Part shown: positions 11,895-23,284 of the stretch, one piece after another | Layout of the letters: each line of letters opens with the position of its first letter | Numbering within the stretch: position 1 is the first letter of the stretch | Source: Ichthyophthirius multifiliis | Taxonomy: Eukaryota; Ciliophora; Oligohymenophorea; Hymenostomatida | Assembly (NCBI RefSeq): GCF_000220395.1 | Contig: NW_004086182.1 | Span: 113,253-177,252 of the forward strand | Direction: 5' to 3' | DNA: 64,000 bases | Translations under genes and position numbers: made by a program | The notes under the pieces: model-generated | What the model was told of the DNA's origin: nothing | The model's input: only the letters and a program-made list of their open reading frames with translations | Database searches by the model: none

Positions 11895-14800
11895 ATGGAA
11901 AAAATTTTCGAATAATTTAATTAATTTAATCTTTAAGAGGAAATTCCAAACGACCAAAAACAAGCCCATTTTTAAAACCTTAGATAATATTTAAACAATA
12001 TTGAGGAAAAATATTACATACAAACTCTTTTTCATTAATATTTCCAGAAATATAAAGAAAAGCAAACCTAAAACCCTTCCTCATAAATATTCCTTTGTGA
12101 AATTATAGACCATTTTTTGAAAAACTATCCATCTTTAATTTCCCTTTCAGAAATTGATTTAATTTCATTAGCAATATAAGGAGATCTTAATTAATTTTTA
12201 AAGTTAATAAATTTATTTTTGTTAATATCTTAAAGAGAAAAAGGATTTTTAAACATATATAATATTGAGTTGATTTTAGAGAAAATAATCGAGACAACCC
12301 CAATAAATATTATGAATTAAAAAGAAGATGAAATTATATATAAAAAAAGTCTTTTATTAATTAATATGTTACCGAAAATCGAAAAAACAAAGAAATTAAA
12401 AAACTAAACCAAAAAATATTTCCTTTAAAAATTTATTTAAATAACTTCTTTCGATTTTACTAATAAATAATTTTATTCGTTCCTTATTTTTTTATATAAT
12501 CAAAATAAATTTTTTTATTAACAAAAAGAATAAGCCCTTTTAGAACTTTTTATTAAATTGTTAAAAGATTTTTCTCTAAAAAACAATGAAAACTAGGAAA
12601 AAGAAGATTACGAAAAATAAAAATTTAATATAAAACATTTTTCAATATAAATATTTGAGTAAATAATAGTAAACTAATTAAATAAAACATGTAAATATAT
12701 TCCCAATTTAGTATATTTTATGTTAGCAATGGCCCAATAAGACACAATTAAAGAGATAGAAAATGAATAAGACCAACAACTATCAAATGAATTCTAATAT
12801 TTAATCGAAAGTATAAATAATAGTAATAAAAAGATGCTTATAGATCCTATTTTAAATAAAATAATAATAGAAGAAATCAGTAAAAGTGATAATATATAAG
12901 AAAAAACATTAATAGGCATATATAATATTCTATTCTATTAAATAAACTATAATATAAATTCAATAAGAAAAATGTTCCCAATAATATTCAAAAACATGGA
13001 ATTTCATTTAGAGAAGTTTAATAATATTTTCTGTTATATAATGAGGTTTCTTTATTAACTTTCTTAGTTTGCAATTTCTTATGTTTCTTTATATGAGAAA
13101 TATTTTATGTAAAAAATAGTTATTTATTTATAAAAAGATGAAAAAGGAAAAATTAAAAAGTAAGAACTTATATACTTTCTTTACTTGATAAAATATATTC
13201 TAAAGCTGAATATAGTTATGATTGTTAATTATTCGAGTATTTAGGGGAAATATATTCTTATTTATTAAAAATTTTTGATTAATATGATCAATAAGATGAA
13301 GAAGCTGAATGTTGTTATTAATTAATTAAATCTATTTTAAATAAAAAAGACATTGAGTTATTTATATCGTAATATGATATTGAACTTTCTAAAGAAAAAT
13401 TTATAAAAATTTCATAAAAATCACTTTCTGAAATCAAAAATTCATCTCTTTCATGTCTTTCTTCTTTAGGGAAAGCTTTATAATAATCAAAAAATAATAA
13501 AGATTAAGAATTAAATACTTATATATAGAATTTATTAGCTTCATATTGTGAAATATTAAACAAAAACGAGAAACTTACAGAAAGTTTAAAATTATAAATT
13601 TACTAATTTATCTATACATTTAAATTTTAAGATTTTAATAATTAAAATTTCGTTCATTTTATTTTTCTTTAATTATATCCTTGTTTAATACGCGATTGTT
13701 AAATAAATACAAATTTAAAATTTATAGAAAAAGATGAAATTTAAATAAATAACTAAAATATACATTAAGACGATTTAGATGAAGAAATAGAAAATAATAT
13801 TCAATAATAAAATGAAGATGATATTGAAGATGATGAAACTTAATAATAATATTACGAATTTTACCAATCATAATAGATACCTGACGATTTATTATAAATA
13901 AAATAATGCTCAATATATTTAATAGGTGAATTTGTTTTGGAATGTCCTTAATTATTCTTCGAATATAAAAAGTTCGAAGTCGTTTAATTAATAAGAAATA
14001 TCCTTAGTAATGAAAAAGAAGATATAAATGTACTCTAGATGGCTTTATAAAGTCTAACTTAAATAATTTTGGGTCTATAGAAATATTTTTAATTAGAATT
14101 TCCTTAAGAATATGACGAAAACGACCAAAAACTAAAAGAAGAATTTCAAATAGAATTAAATCCAATAATCAGTATTTATTTTAGATAAATTTCAAAAACA
14201 GATTTCTTTAATTAGGACAATTAAGAAATAATGGAAAGGCTAGGATATTTATTAAGGAAAATGCACCCAGTTATAAAAAGGAATTATTTTAATAAAATAT
14301 ATAAGAAGATTTTTTAAAATATATAAAGTAATTTATTTTTACATTAATAATTATTAATAGATAGATAGTTAGAATGCTTAAAATTCCTCTATAAGGATAA
14401 TAAAGATAAAATTTTTGCTACTTTTAAGGGAGTATGGTAAACTTTAATTTAGTATTATTTAGAAAAAGAATAGAATTTAAACTATGATGTTATTGAAATT
14501 TGCGTTGGATATATAAATTACTATATTAAATATGATAATAAATGTTATTCGATAGTAAGTAAATAGGTAAACTAGTTTTTTTATAGAAATGATGATATTT
14601 TATATACTAATGAATATTTATTAAGAAATTGTCTTTTTTATATTAATACTATTGTAAGATTTTGTAATATTGACCAATAAGTTTTTATTTAATTTTATAA
14701 AAGTGTATAAAAAATTATTCTTAATAAAAATGATAATGATTTTGATGAAAAAGGAACAGCAGAAAATTTATATACTACATATGCTTTAATGAGTACAAAA

Positions 14801-15177
14801 CTAACAGATGATATTATTAATAATAACGATTTTATTAGAGAAAACTTAAAAATTATTGAGCCTTATTCAAAATTGTTTTAATATGTACCTTTCATAGATG
14901 ATTTTGAAGAAATGAAAAGAGTTTTTATTATATTTTAATATCTTTTTGAATAGAATAATCCTGTTTTCGAAGTTAATTTATATAGAGTTATATTATCGAT
15001 TATTTATGTAGTTAATTATTCGGAAAAATATAAGTTTAAATAAAATAAAATATAAGAATGTATAGATTTATTTTAATTGATTAGAAAAAAGTTTAATAAT
15101 ACAGTTAATTGTGCAAAAGAATTATATATAAGGAATAAATAATTATTATTTAAAAAGAGAAATTATTAGATTATTAA
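11895..15177 (+). CDS. HEAT/ARM-type helical-repeat protein, possibly karyopherin (3' end in gap)
   Basis: The frame starts at ATG 11895 (MEKIFEQFNQFNLQEEIPND) and is open to the N run, giving about 1,090 residues with the 3' end missing. The protein is built of regularly spaced amphipathic helices throughout. An acidic stretch rich in Asp/Glu lies near codons for DDLDEEIENN and DDIEDDE around 13780-13840, followed by helices such as IKQCSIYLIGEFVLEC. This overall plan (long alpha-solenoid with a central acidic loop) is that of importin-beta-type nuclear transport receptors, but I see no sequence signature that proves it. One base is missing near 13180, where the frame must shift to read LLDKIYSKAEY. 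No intron is needed. Other solenoid families remain possible. Confidence 0.55.
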
Positions 15178-15198
15178 NNNNNNNNNNNNNNNNNNNNN
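15178..15198. other. Assembly gap (21 N)
   Basis: A run of N that truncates the preceding helical-repeat gene. The true gap length is unknown. Confidence 1.
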
Positions 15199-15459
15199 AA
15201 ATATAATATATATATTAAAATTATATAAATAAATAAATAAAGTTATATAAATATATATATATTAATATATTTATATATTTATATAAGTTATTATATATTT
15301 TATTATTTTTTATATATTTTTTGTCATCTCATTTAAATTTTTATTAATTGCTTATTTTATTTATAATATTTGTATTAAATTTTTAAATTATTATTTATTA
15401 TTTTAATTTTTTTATTTTAATTAATTTTCAAATATTTTTTTTAAATAGAGAAAAAAAAT

Positions 15460-17601
15460 ATGTCAACATATACATAATAATATTAAAAAAAATAAAATAA
15501 TTTCCAGATAAACTCATCAATGAAATAATATTAAGATAAAGAATCATATATATAATTTTTAGAATCATAAATTGAAAAAATAGCGGATTTTACTTAAAAG
15601 ACTCCGTAAATAGAATAAAAGATAAATTAAATATAAGAATAATTATTTGAAAATGAAGAAAAATTTTCTAATATAACAAAATTAATATAATTATTATAAT
15701 CTTTTGCAGATACATAAGTATTTTTTTAATTATAAATATAATTATAAAAAATTTAAATTTATAAAAATCATTAATTTATATATATTTATATAATTATTTT
15801 TTATATATATAATGTATTTAAAATAAAAATAAAAGGATAGCCTTTTTTTTAAAATAAAAATAAAAAATTATTTTGTTTTTTAATTAAAAATAATATAAAG
15901 TGCGATTAAGTTTTAATTTTAATAATACATTATATATGAATATATAATAATATGTTAATTTATATATATATAAATATATATATTTATTTATATATATATT
16001 TATATTTTTATTTAAATATATATTTATATATATAATCATATATATTCGCCTTTTTTTTATTTTTATTTTTTAGGAAAATGAAAATCGATTTATTAAAGAA
16101 TAAATAAATAAACCATATATTTTAGTAGAAAAAGGTATAGAATAATTGCGATTGAATACTGAAGAATAGATTAACTTAATTGATTAAAAAATGATTTAAA
16201 AAAATTAAATTATAGATAATTAAATTCAATATATGCATTAAAATATTTCTGAATTTTAACAAAAAATGCAGTCTTTTGCTAATAATTTATCTTAAGATAT
16301 TGCAAAAGATATAAAAAATCTTGCTAATACTATAAATCATGAGAATATTTTACCTTAAAATTATATAGAAAATGATTAGATAGAAAAAATAAGATTTGAA
16401 ATTAATCAAAAAATTGAATTTGTTATTAAAGAAATGAGAAAAAATGTACTTAAATAAGATCTAGAAGTTTTAGATAAATAAATTAAATAAGAAAAAAAAG
16501 AAAGAACTGAATTTTAATTAATTATTGATTAATTAATTAACAAAATTGATTAATTTCCTAAAAATAACACTTTTTCTCCTAAAAAAGTAAAATCTTAGGA
16601 CTAAAATTAAAATATTGAAGTTATTTTATCTCCTCTAACAGGTATAGAAATAAATAAATATACATATGTATAAATTTAATATAAAAAGTTCGATAAATAG
16701 AGAATGAAATATAATATCTAAAGGCAAGTATATAAGAAATATAAGAAACAACTGAAAGAAGAAACTAATAAAAATATGATTAAATAGAATAAAATATATT
16801 AGATAAAGTAATAACTCTTATAGACAATTTTAGTTTCTAGAAAAATTATTAATTAGAAAATAATTAATTAGTTGAAAGTTTTGGATATAAATAAAATATA
16901 AATAAAAATTAAATATAATAATAATAAATATAATAATAATAATAAAATAATAATACCCATTTTGAAGAAAGAATTCTCAAAAAAAAAGAATGTGGAGAAA
17001 GTCCTACTTTCTAAAAAGAAAATACTGAATTTCGTGTACACAGAGGTAGATAGTAATAAGAAAATACTTTAAAAAAATAAAAAAATAACAAATCATCTAA
17101 TAGTAATTCACTTAATTCTCAAGATATTAAAAAAGAAAATAAAAAATAATCTGATACTTCACATTCTTTATCTAAATCTTCATAATAAAACATCAAAAGT
17201 ATTCATAGTATTCTTAAAAATGATAATTCTTCAGCTTATTCTTTAGATTTTAATACTAATAAAACTATTAAAACAGTATAGACATTAAATAAAAGCTCGT
17301 AGAATATTAAAAAAAATGAAACAGAACCGATTATTGAAAAGTCACCAGTAAATAAAAAAGAAAAAAGTAAAAATAAAGAAAATTTTGCTCAGAAAAAAAA
17401 ACACTAGTAAGAAATAATTAAAGAACTTTTTAAAAAATAAAAATTGATGACTAATAATACAAAAAATACTATGAATGTATTATTTTTTTTATATAATATT
17501 TAATGTATTATTTTTCTAAAATAAAAATATAAAAGTCAAGTTTATCTACTAATAATAATGGAGGAACAGATAAAAAAAAAAATAAAAAGAAAAAAAATTG
17601 A
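15460..17601 (+). CDS. Coiled-coil protein with Ser-rich tail, 559 residues, four exons
   Basis: Four exons give a clean frame: 15460-15717, 16074-16641, 16689-17476 and 17536-17601, with introns of 356, 47 and 59 bases, all GT...AG. Stop is TGA 17599-17601. Residues 1 to about 300 are strongly Gln/Glu/Lys-rich with heptad-like spacing (EKIRFEINQKIEFVIKEMRK). A Gln/Asn run follows, then a Ser/Lys/Asn-rich tail (SSNSNSLNSQDIKKEN) ending in a basic cluster. No enzymatic or binding domain is visible. Such layouts are common in ciliate cortical and basal-body proteins, but that is only an analogy. Confidence 0.6.
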
Positions 17602-18980
17602 TATAAAATGAAATTATTTATAATAAATATTTTATTAGTTTTTTTTTTAAAAAATAAAATAAAATTATATCAATAAAAATTATAATAATAATAAATAAAT
17701 AATATATTGACAATATATATTTTATAATTAAAATTATTTAAAAATTAAAAAATATAAAATATAAAAAATAGATATATATATATATAAAAAAATAAAAATA
17801 CACTATATATAAATTAATATTTAAATAATAAAATCATTTAATTAATATTATATATTTATATATTTATATAATTTTGTATTTAATAAATTAATTTTATATT
17901 TTAAAATATTAAATTATTTTGTTTTAACTAAGTAATTTAATTGTTAAACTTAATAAAGATAAAAAAATTATAAATTTGAATATTATTAAATATAATTATG
18001 TTTTTATAAGCAATTGAAATTTTTCTCTAATAGGGTTTAAATTTAATAAATTAAGGCTCATTAGTTTAACAAAATAAAATAATTTAAGCATTATAAAATT
18101 ATAATAATATTAGTTAGTAATATACTAAATATCATATAACTAAACATTTTAATTATATTCTTTTATTGAAAGGAATTAAAATTATTATAAAACTAATATC
18201 TGATTTCCTATTATAACTAAAGTAAAGGCATAAAAAAATTTTCTAATTTCCTAATATAACTGAAGTAAAGGCTTAATTTTCAAGTTTCTTTAATTCTGTT
18301 TTATTTTTTGGGATATTTGAAGCTTAATTTTAAATTATTATTATTAAATCATATTATATTGCTAACATATTTGATTTAAAGAAAGAATTTAAAAATTTAA
18401 TTAAATTTTATATTTTAATCATTTTAAAAATATAAATAAATTAAATAAAAAAAGTTAAGAGATATTTTTAAAAATTAAGAAATATTAATGATGCAGTTTT
18501 TCTTAAAAATAATAAAAAATAAATGATTAAGTTACAAATTATACAATAAAACAGTTAAATATAAAATATATTTTAATATTAAAAATGATCACTATATTAA
18601 TTTTAGATTTAAATCGCTTTCTTGCTTTATTGAATGACTTGGTTAATTATTTTAAGTTAAAAAAAAATATAAATTATCAAAATTAAAAAAATCAATTCTT
18701 AATATAATATATAGATATATTATTTAGATAAATACTATCGTTTCATTATTTTTTTTTTTTTAATTTTAATATCTCAATCAGTAATATTTATGGAATTTTT
18801 TTTTTTTCTTTCTCGTTAATAAAAATCAAATTTAAAAAATATAAAAAAAAAAAACAATAAAATAAATACAAAATGAACAAAAATATATATATAATAATAC
18901 AATATAATTATATTTCTAAATAATAAATTAAATATTTATTTTTGTTAATTTTTAAATTACAAAACGCAAAATCTATAAAA
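17602..18980. other. Intergenic region with a short direct repeat
   Basis: About 1.4 kb lying between the ends of two convergent genes, the coiled-coil gene (plus) and the MGQSC gene (minus). Composition in 18000-18310 is less extreme and includes the direct repeat at 18202-18276. No open frame there looks like a gene. Confidence 0.5.
18202..18276. repeat. Imperfect direct repeat, 43-base period
   Basis: A segment of about 32 bases centred on TTTCCTATTATAACTAAAGT recurs 43 bases downstream as TTTCCTAATATAACTGAAGT, both followed by AAAGGC. Only a few substitutions separate the copies. Confidence 0.6.
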
Positions 18981-19907
18981 TCATTACTACATAATATTTA
19001 TATAATCCTAAGTTGTATTTAAATTTTCATTTACGTATTTAAAATATAATAACTAAACATAAGCTTTTACACTATTTCTCTAATCATCATCTTAATACTA
19101 ATCTCCTATAGAATCCAAATACTCAAGAAAAACCTACAAAGGAGAAAAACAAATTTCCCCACAATTAAATCCTTTAAAAACCATATCTTTAAGTTTTAAC
19201 TATTACTAATTTGAATACGTACTTCTAGTCGAATATCTTGTATTGTCAGTTCTAAATGTATCCAATTAAGTATTATTATTAGTTTCATTATTTCTTTTAT
19301 TATCAATTTCCTATTATTACAATTATATCTATTTTTATTATTATTATCTTTAAGATAAATTGACTTCTTCATCTTTTATTTATTCTAAAGTAACTTCATA
19401 TAAACTATGTAAAGCATATTCCCATCCATTTCTTTTTTTAATGCTAAAATATTAAGTCTATTTTCCAATTTTTAAAATCATAATAACATTCCAGAATTAA
19501 TTATCGATTAAAATAATTTCATTATCATTAAAAAACTATAATAATTATTAAAAAGCCAAACTTAATTTTAATAATTAAAATTAAATTTTCGGTGTAGTAA
19601 ATTCTTTCAATCCATATTATTTTTCCAATTATTCGGCATCATAATAATTTATATCAGTTCTTTTGGCGATAATTTAACTTATTAAAATTACTTGGCTTAA
19701 TGATTATAATAAACCTTAACATCCTTCTTATAAATAATGAATTAATGCAACTGATAATGAGTTCTTTTTTGGATTAAAATCTTTTAGTCTATCTAATAAT
19801 TGTATTTGGTTAAAATCTGGTTATAAACGGGGAATTGTTGTTTAATTTTTTATTGTTAAGTCTTTTTGTTATTTTTCTTTTCTTTTTGACCAACAGCTTT
19901 GACCCAT
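18981..19907 (-). CDS. Unknown 308-residue protein with possible N-myristoylation
   Basis: One continuous minus-strand frame runs from ATG at 19907 to TGA 18983-18981. The N-terminus is MGQSCWSKRKEK: Gly2 with Ser4 and Cys5 plus following basic residues fits the usual N-myristoylation and palmitoylation pattern, suggesting membrane attachment. A middle section has conserved-looking helices (LSVALIHYLQEGCQGLLQSL, FSIKKRNGWEYALHSLYEV). A Gln-rich linker and a Ser/Thr/Arg stretch (FRTDNTRYSTRSTYS) precede a C-terminal segment (KDMVFKGFNCGEICFSPL). I do not recognise a family. No frameshift is required, so the sequence is probably correct. Confidence 0.6.
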
Positions 19908-19979
19908 TTTTTATATTTTAAATATTTTTTATGGTTTTTTATTTTTTTTTACTTAATTAACCTTTTTATTTATTTTTTC

Positions 19980-20027
19980 ATATTATATTATATTATATTA
20001 TATTATTATATTATATTATATTATATT
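19980..20027. repeat. (TATTA)n pentamer repeat
   Basis: A short tandem repeat of TATTA units just upstream of both the minus-strand MGQSC gene and the plus-strand TPR gene, in their shared 5' spacer. Confidence 0.8.
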
Positions 20028-20258
20028 GATGATGGAATAATATATTTGATTTATTAATTTTCTATTTATATATAAAATTTAATTTTTATTAATATTATTT
20101 TTTTCTTATATATTTTTATTGTTTTATATTTTTAAATAAATTAATAATTATAAAAATATAAATATTAAACAATTATTTTAATTTTTTTTTTAAAAAAAAA
20201 AATAGTATTTTTAATTAATATTTTTTTTTTGTTATAAAAAAAAAATATAAAAAAAAAA

Positions 20259-21886
20259 ATGTAAAAAAATCAAAATAATTATCAAGATGATGAAAATAAA
20301 GAAAATATATTTCCTTCTACAAATAATATTTCTGATTAAAAATCTTCTTAAAACCTCATACTTCAAGAAGCTCCTCCCACTGATTAAATCCCTAATGGTC
20401 ACAAAAACATGACTTCATACACTGAAGAAGATAAATTAAAATGTCCATACTTCTAAATGCAATAATAGAATTAAGAAAAAGCTCAAGAATCCTTATTAGA
20501 AGAAAAAACTAATGACGACGAACAACCTACAAGTAGTTCAAGTGAAGATGAAGAAGGAAATAAAAAAAATTAAAAAGGAGGTTGCCCTTTTATGCCTTCT
20601 GAAAGAAAAAAAAACCCAGGTTTATTTCATTTAGAATACAAATATAATATCCATTACATTAGCAGACATTAGTATTTATTAGACTCAGACCCTTTATTAA
20701 TTTAACAAAATAAAAAGAAAAAAATAGATAGAAAAATATTTAATAGCTATCCCATTTATTTAAAACATACGATTTTTCATGATGATGATTTAATGAAAAA
20801 AATCAGACTAAAAGAAATTACGGAAAGATTTTTCGCTTATGATAAATTTAGAGAAAGGGGAAATAGATATTTTAATAAATAAAAAATTACTACTGCTTTA
20901 TATTATTATGAAAGGGCTTTAAGTTGTTTTAAATGGCTTGAGTTAATTGATGAAGAAGATGAAAAAAAAAAAGTAAAAATAATAATAATATTTTAGATTG
21001 TGAAGAAGAAAAAAAAATGAAAATAATGAAGTCTAAAATAAAACTCTTTTATAAAAAAATTAAAGTTTTTAGAAAAATGATTAAAAAGATGAATAAATTT
21101 AATAGATAAATATTACTTAAATTCGATAGTAAAATTAATAAAAAAATAATAACTAACAATAAATAACAAAACCAGAAAAAGGAGATTAAGAAAAAGAAGA
21201 TACTGAAGACGATATTTTATCTTATAAACTAAATGTTGGACAATCCGAAAATATTTTAAGAGAAAAAATATTATCATAATAATAAACTATACTAGAAGAA
21301 GAAAAATAAAGACAATAAATACTCAAACAAAAATTATTGGATAAAAAAAGTTAAAATGAAAACTAATCTATTAAAAGCTTTTCAAGCCATAATAGTTTTT
21401 CAAGTGATGACAATGAAAGTGAAAAAGAGGAAAAAAAATGAAAAAAAAATACAGGAAGGTTATTAAGATAATGATATTAGAAGTATTTCTGTAGAAGGTT
21501 TCTAAGAAGACAGAAGCGAGAGAAATTTTTCATCTGATGAAGAAATATTAGATGCGGAGAAAATAATAAAAAAAATACAAATAAATGAATAAGAAACTAC
21601 AATTATTATGGACGAAAAAGAAAAAGAGAAAATTATATAAGAAGAGTAAACTAAAAGATAAATGGAAAAAGAAGATAAAGAAATAAAATAAAAATATAGA
21701 TTATATGTAAATAATATTATATATAAATAATAATAAAAAAAAAGTTAACAACTTTTACAGACAATAATATAAAACTTTTCGATGGTGAAAATTTAAAAGA
21801 TTGTAATGATATTGATTTGAGATTTTCAATGCTAGTTAATACTTATTTAAATTTAGGGTAAACAATAAAAATAATATAATTATATA

Positions 21887-21924
<38 letters not shown>

Positions 21925-23093
21925 TATATATTAGTATATTTATATATTATTATATTTAAATATTTATTTTTATTTATATATATAAAAAAACATTAATTAC
22001 TTTTATATATAAATTAAAATATTTATTATAATATATATTATATATATAAATTTTAATATAAATATTTATCCCTTAATTTATTATTAATAAATATATTTTT
22101 AATCAATAATAGTATATGTTATATGGTTTTATATAATTTTGATTTAGCTTTAATTTCTTTTAAAGATGCATATAAATTGCATTAAAAAGGAAGTATTATT
22201 CTATTAAGAATGGCTTAAAGTGTTTTATATAATAAAAATTCATCTTTTTAAGATTTAAAATAAGCTTAATAATGGTTAGATTTATCTTTAGAAATAAAAA
22301 AAATGAAAAGATTTTCAATAAAAACGAGAAAGCAATGCTTAGAGTTATGAATTTATAAAATCACATCGAATTTACAAAGGATTTGTAAGAAAATTTATAA
22401 AAAAGATTATAAGAATAAAGAAACATCGAAAAGGAAAAATTAAGAGATTTATTTGAAAGAATAAAAGAATTAAATGAAATCGAATAAGATATGATATCTT
22501 AAGGAATAGTCCCTTAAGAAGAAAGTTGGATTAATTTACAAGATAAAGGAATCGAATAATAATTAATAGAAAAAATGGAACAGAAATATTATTTAGTATT
22601 AGAAAGTTACTTATATAATGGAAAAAATAAAGAAAAGAAGCTTTTTTTATAAAAAATTTAAAAATTTTATGAAATTTAAAGCTAAATGAAATATTATTTA
22701 AATCTTGATTTTATTAATTACTCATAATAAGAAATAATGGTAGAATTGGTTAATGAATATCAGATTGATATGGAAAATTAAAAAAACTAATAAAGATTCA
22801 TCAGAGAAAAAATTGAAATGGCAAAAGAAATTTTCAATTTTAATAATTTTGAGTATCCTATATATAAATGGGCACTAGATGATATTATGGAATAAAAAAG
22901 AAAAATAAGAAAGTAAATAGAAAAAAAGTCATAATAAAATCTTTCTAAAAAAAGTACTAAATTAGAATATGTTAAAAATATTATTTATTCTTAAAGCTCT
23001 TTAAGTTAACTTCTTCTTTTGGTTTTCTTCGCTTTTATTTTTCACTATTTAATTTAAAGTACAGGATATTTTGGATTTTTTTTAAAAAAATGA
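20259..23093 (+). CDS. TPR protein with C-terminal membrane anchor (several frameshifts)
   Basis: The protein starts MQKNQNNYQDDENKENIFPS. After an acidic Ser-rich region a TPR-like unit appears (FRERGNRYFNKQKITTALYY, followed by YERALSCFKWLELID). Later come further TPR-like helices (LNLGICYMVLYNFDLALISF, then KQAQQWLDLSLEIKK). The C-terminus is hydrophobic (SQLLLLVFFAFIFHYLI) and ends KK, as in tail-anchored proteins. TPRs bind partner proteins, often chaperone tails; TPR plus tail anchor recalls FKBP8-type co-chaperones, but no isomerase domain is present. Introns: 21707-21744 (38 bases) and 21858-22112 (255 bases, TA-rich). Stop is TGA 23091-23093. The frame needs one missing base near 20970, one near 21145, one extra base near 21435 and one missing near 22300, all in A runs. 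A 24-base GT...AG segment at 20973-20996 could be a tiny intron. Confidence 0.6.
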
Positions 23094-23284
23094 TTTTTAT
23101 TTTTTTATATATATGTATTTTTTTTACTTTTTATTTTATAAAATTTATTTATTGGTATTTTCAAAATATAACGAAATTATATATTTGTTATATTTATATA
23201 TTATTTTTTTTTAAAAAAAACTTATTTTTTTATTTTATTTATAATGTTAATAAAAATTAAAAAAACAAAAATATTATTTTGATA

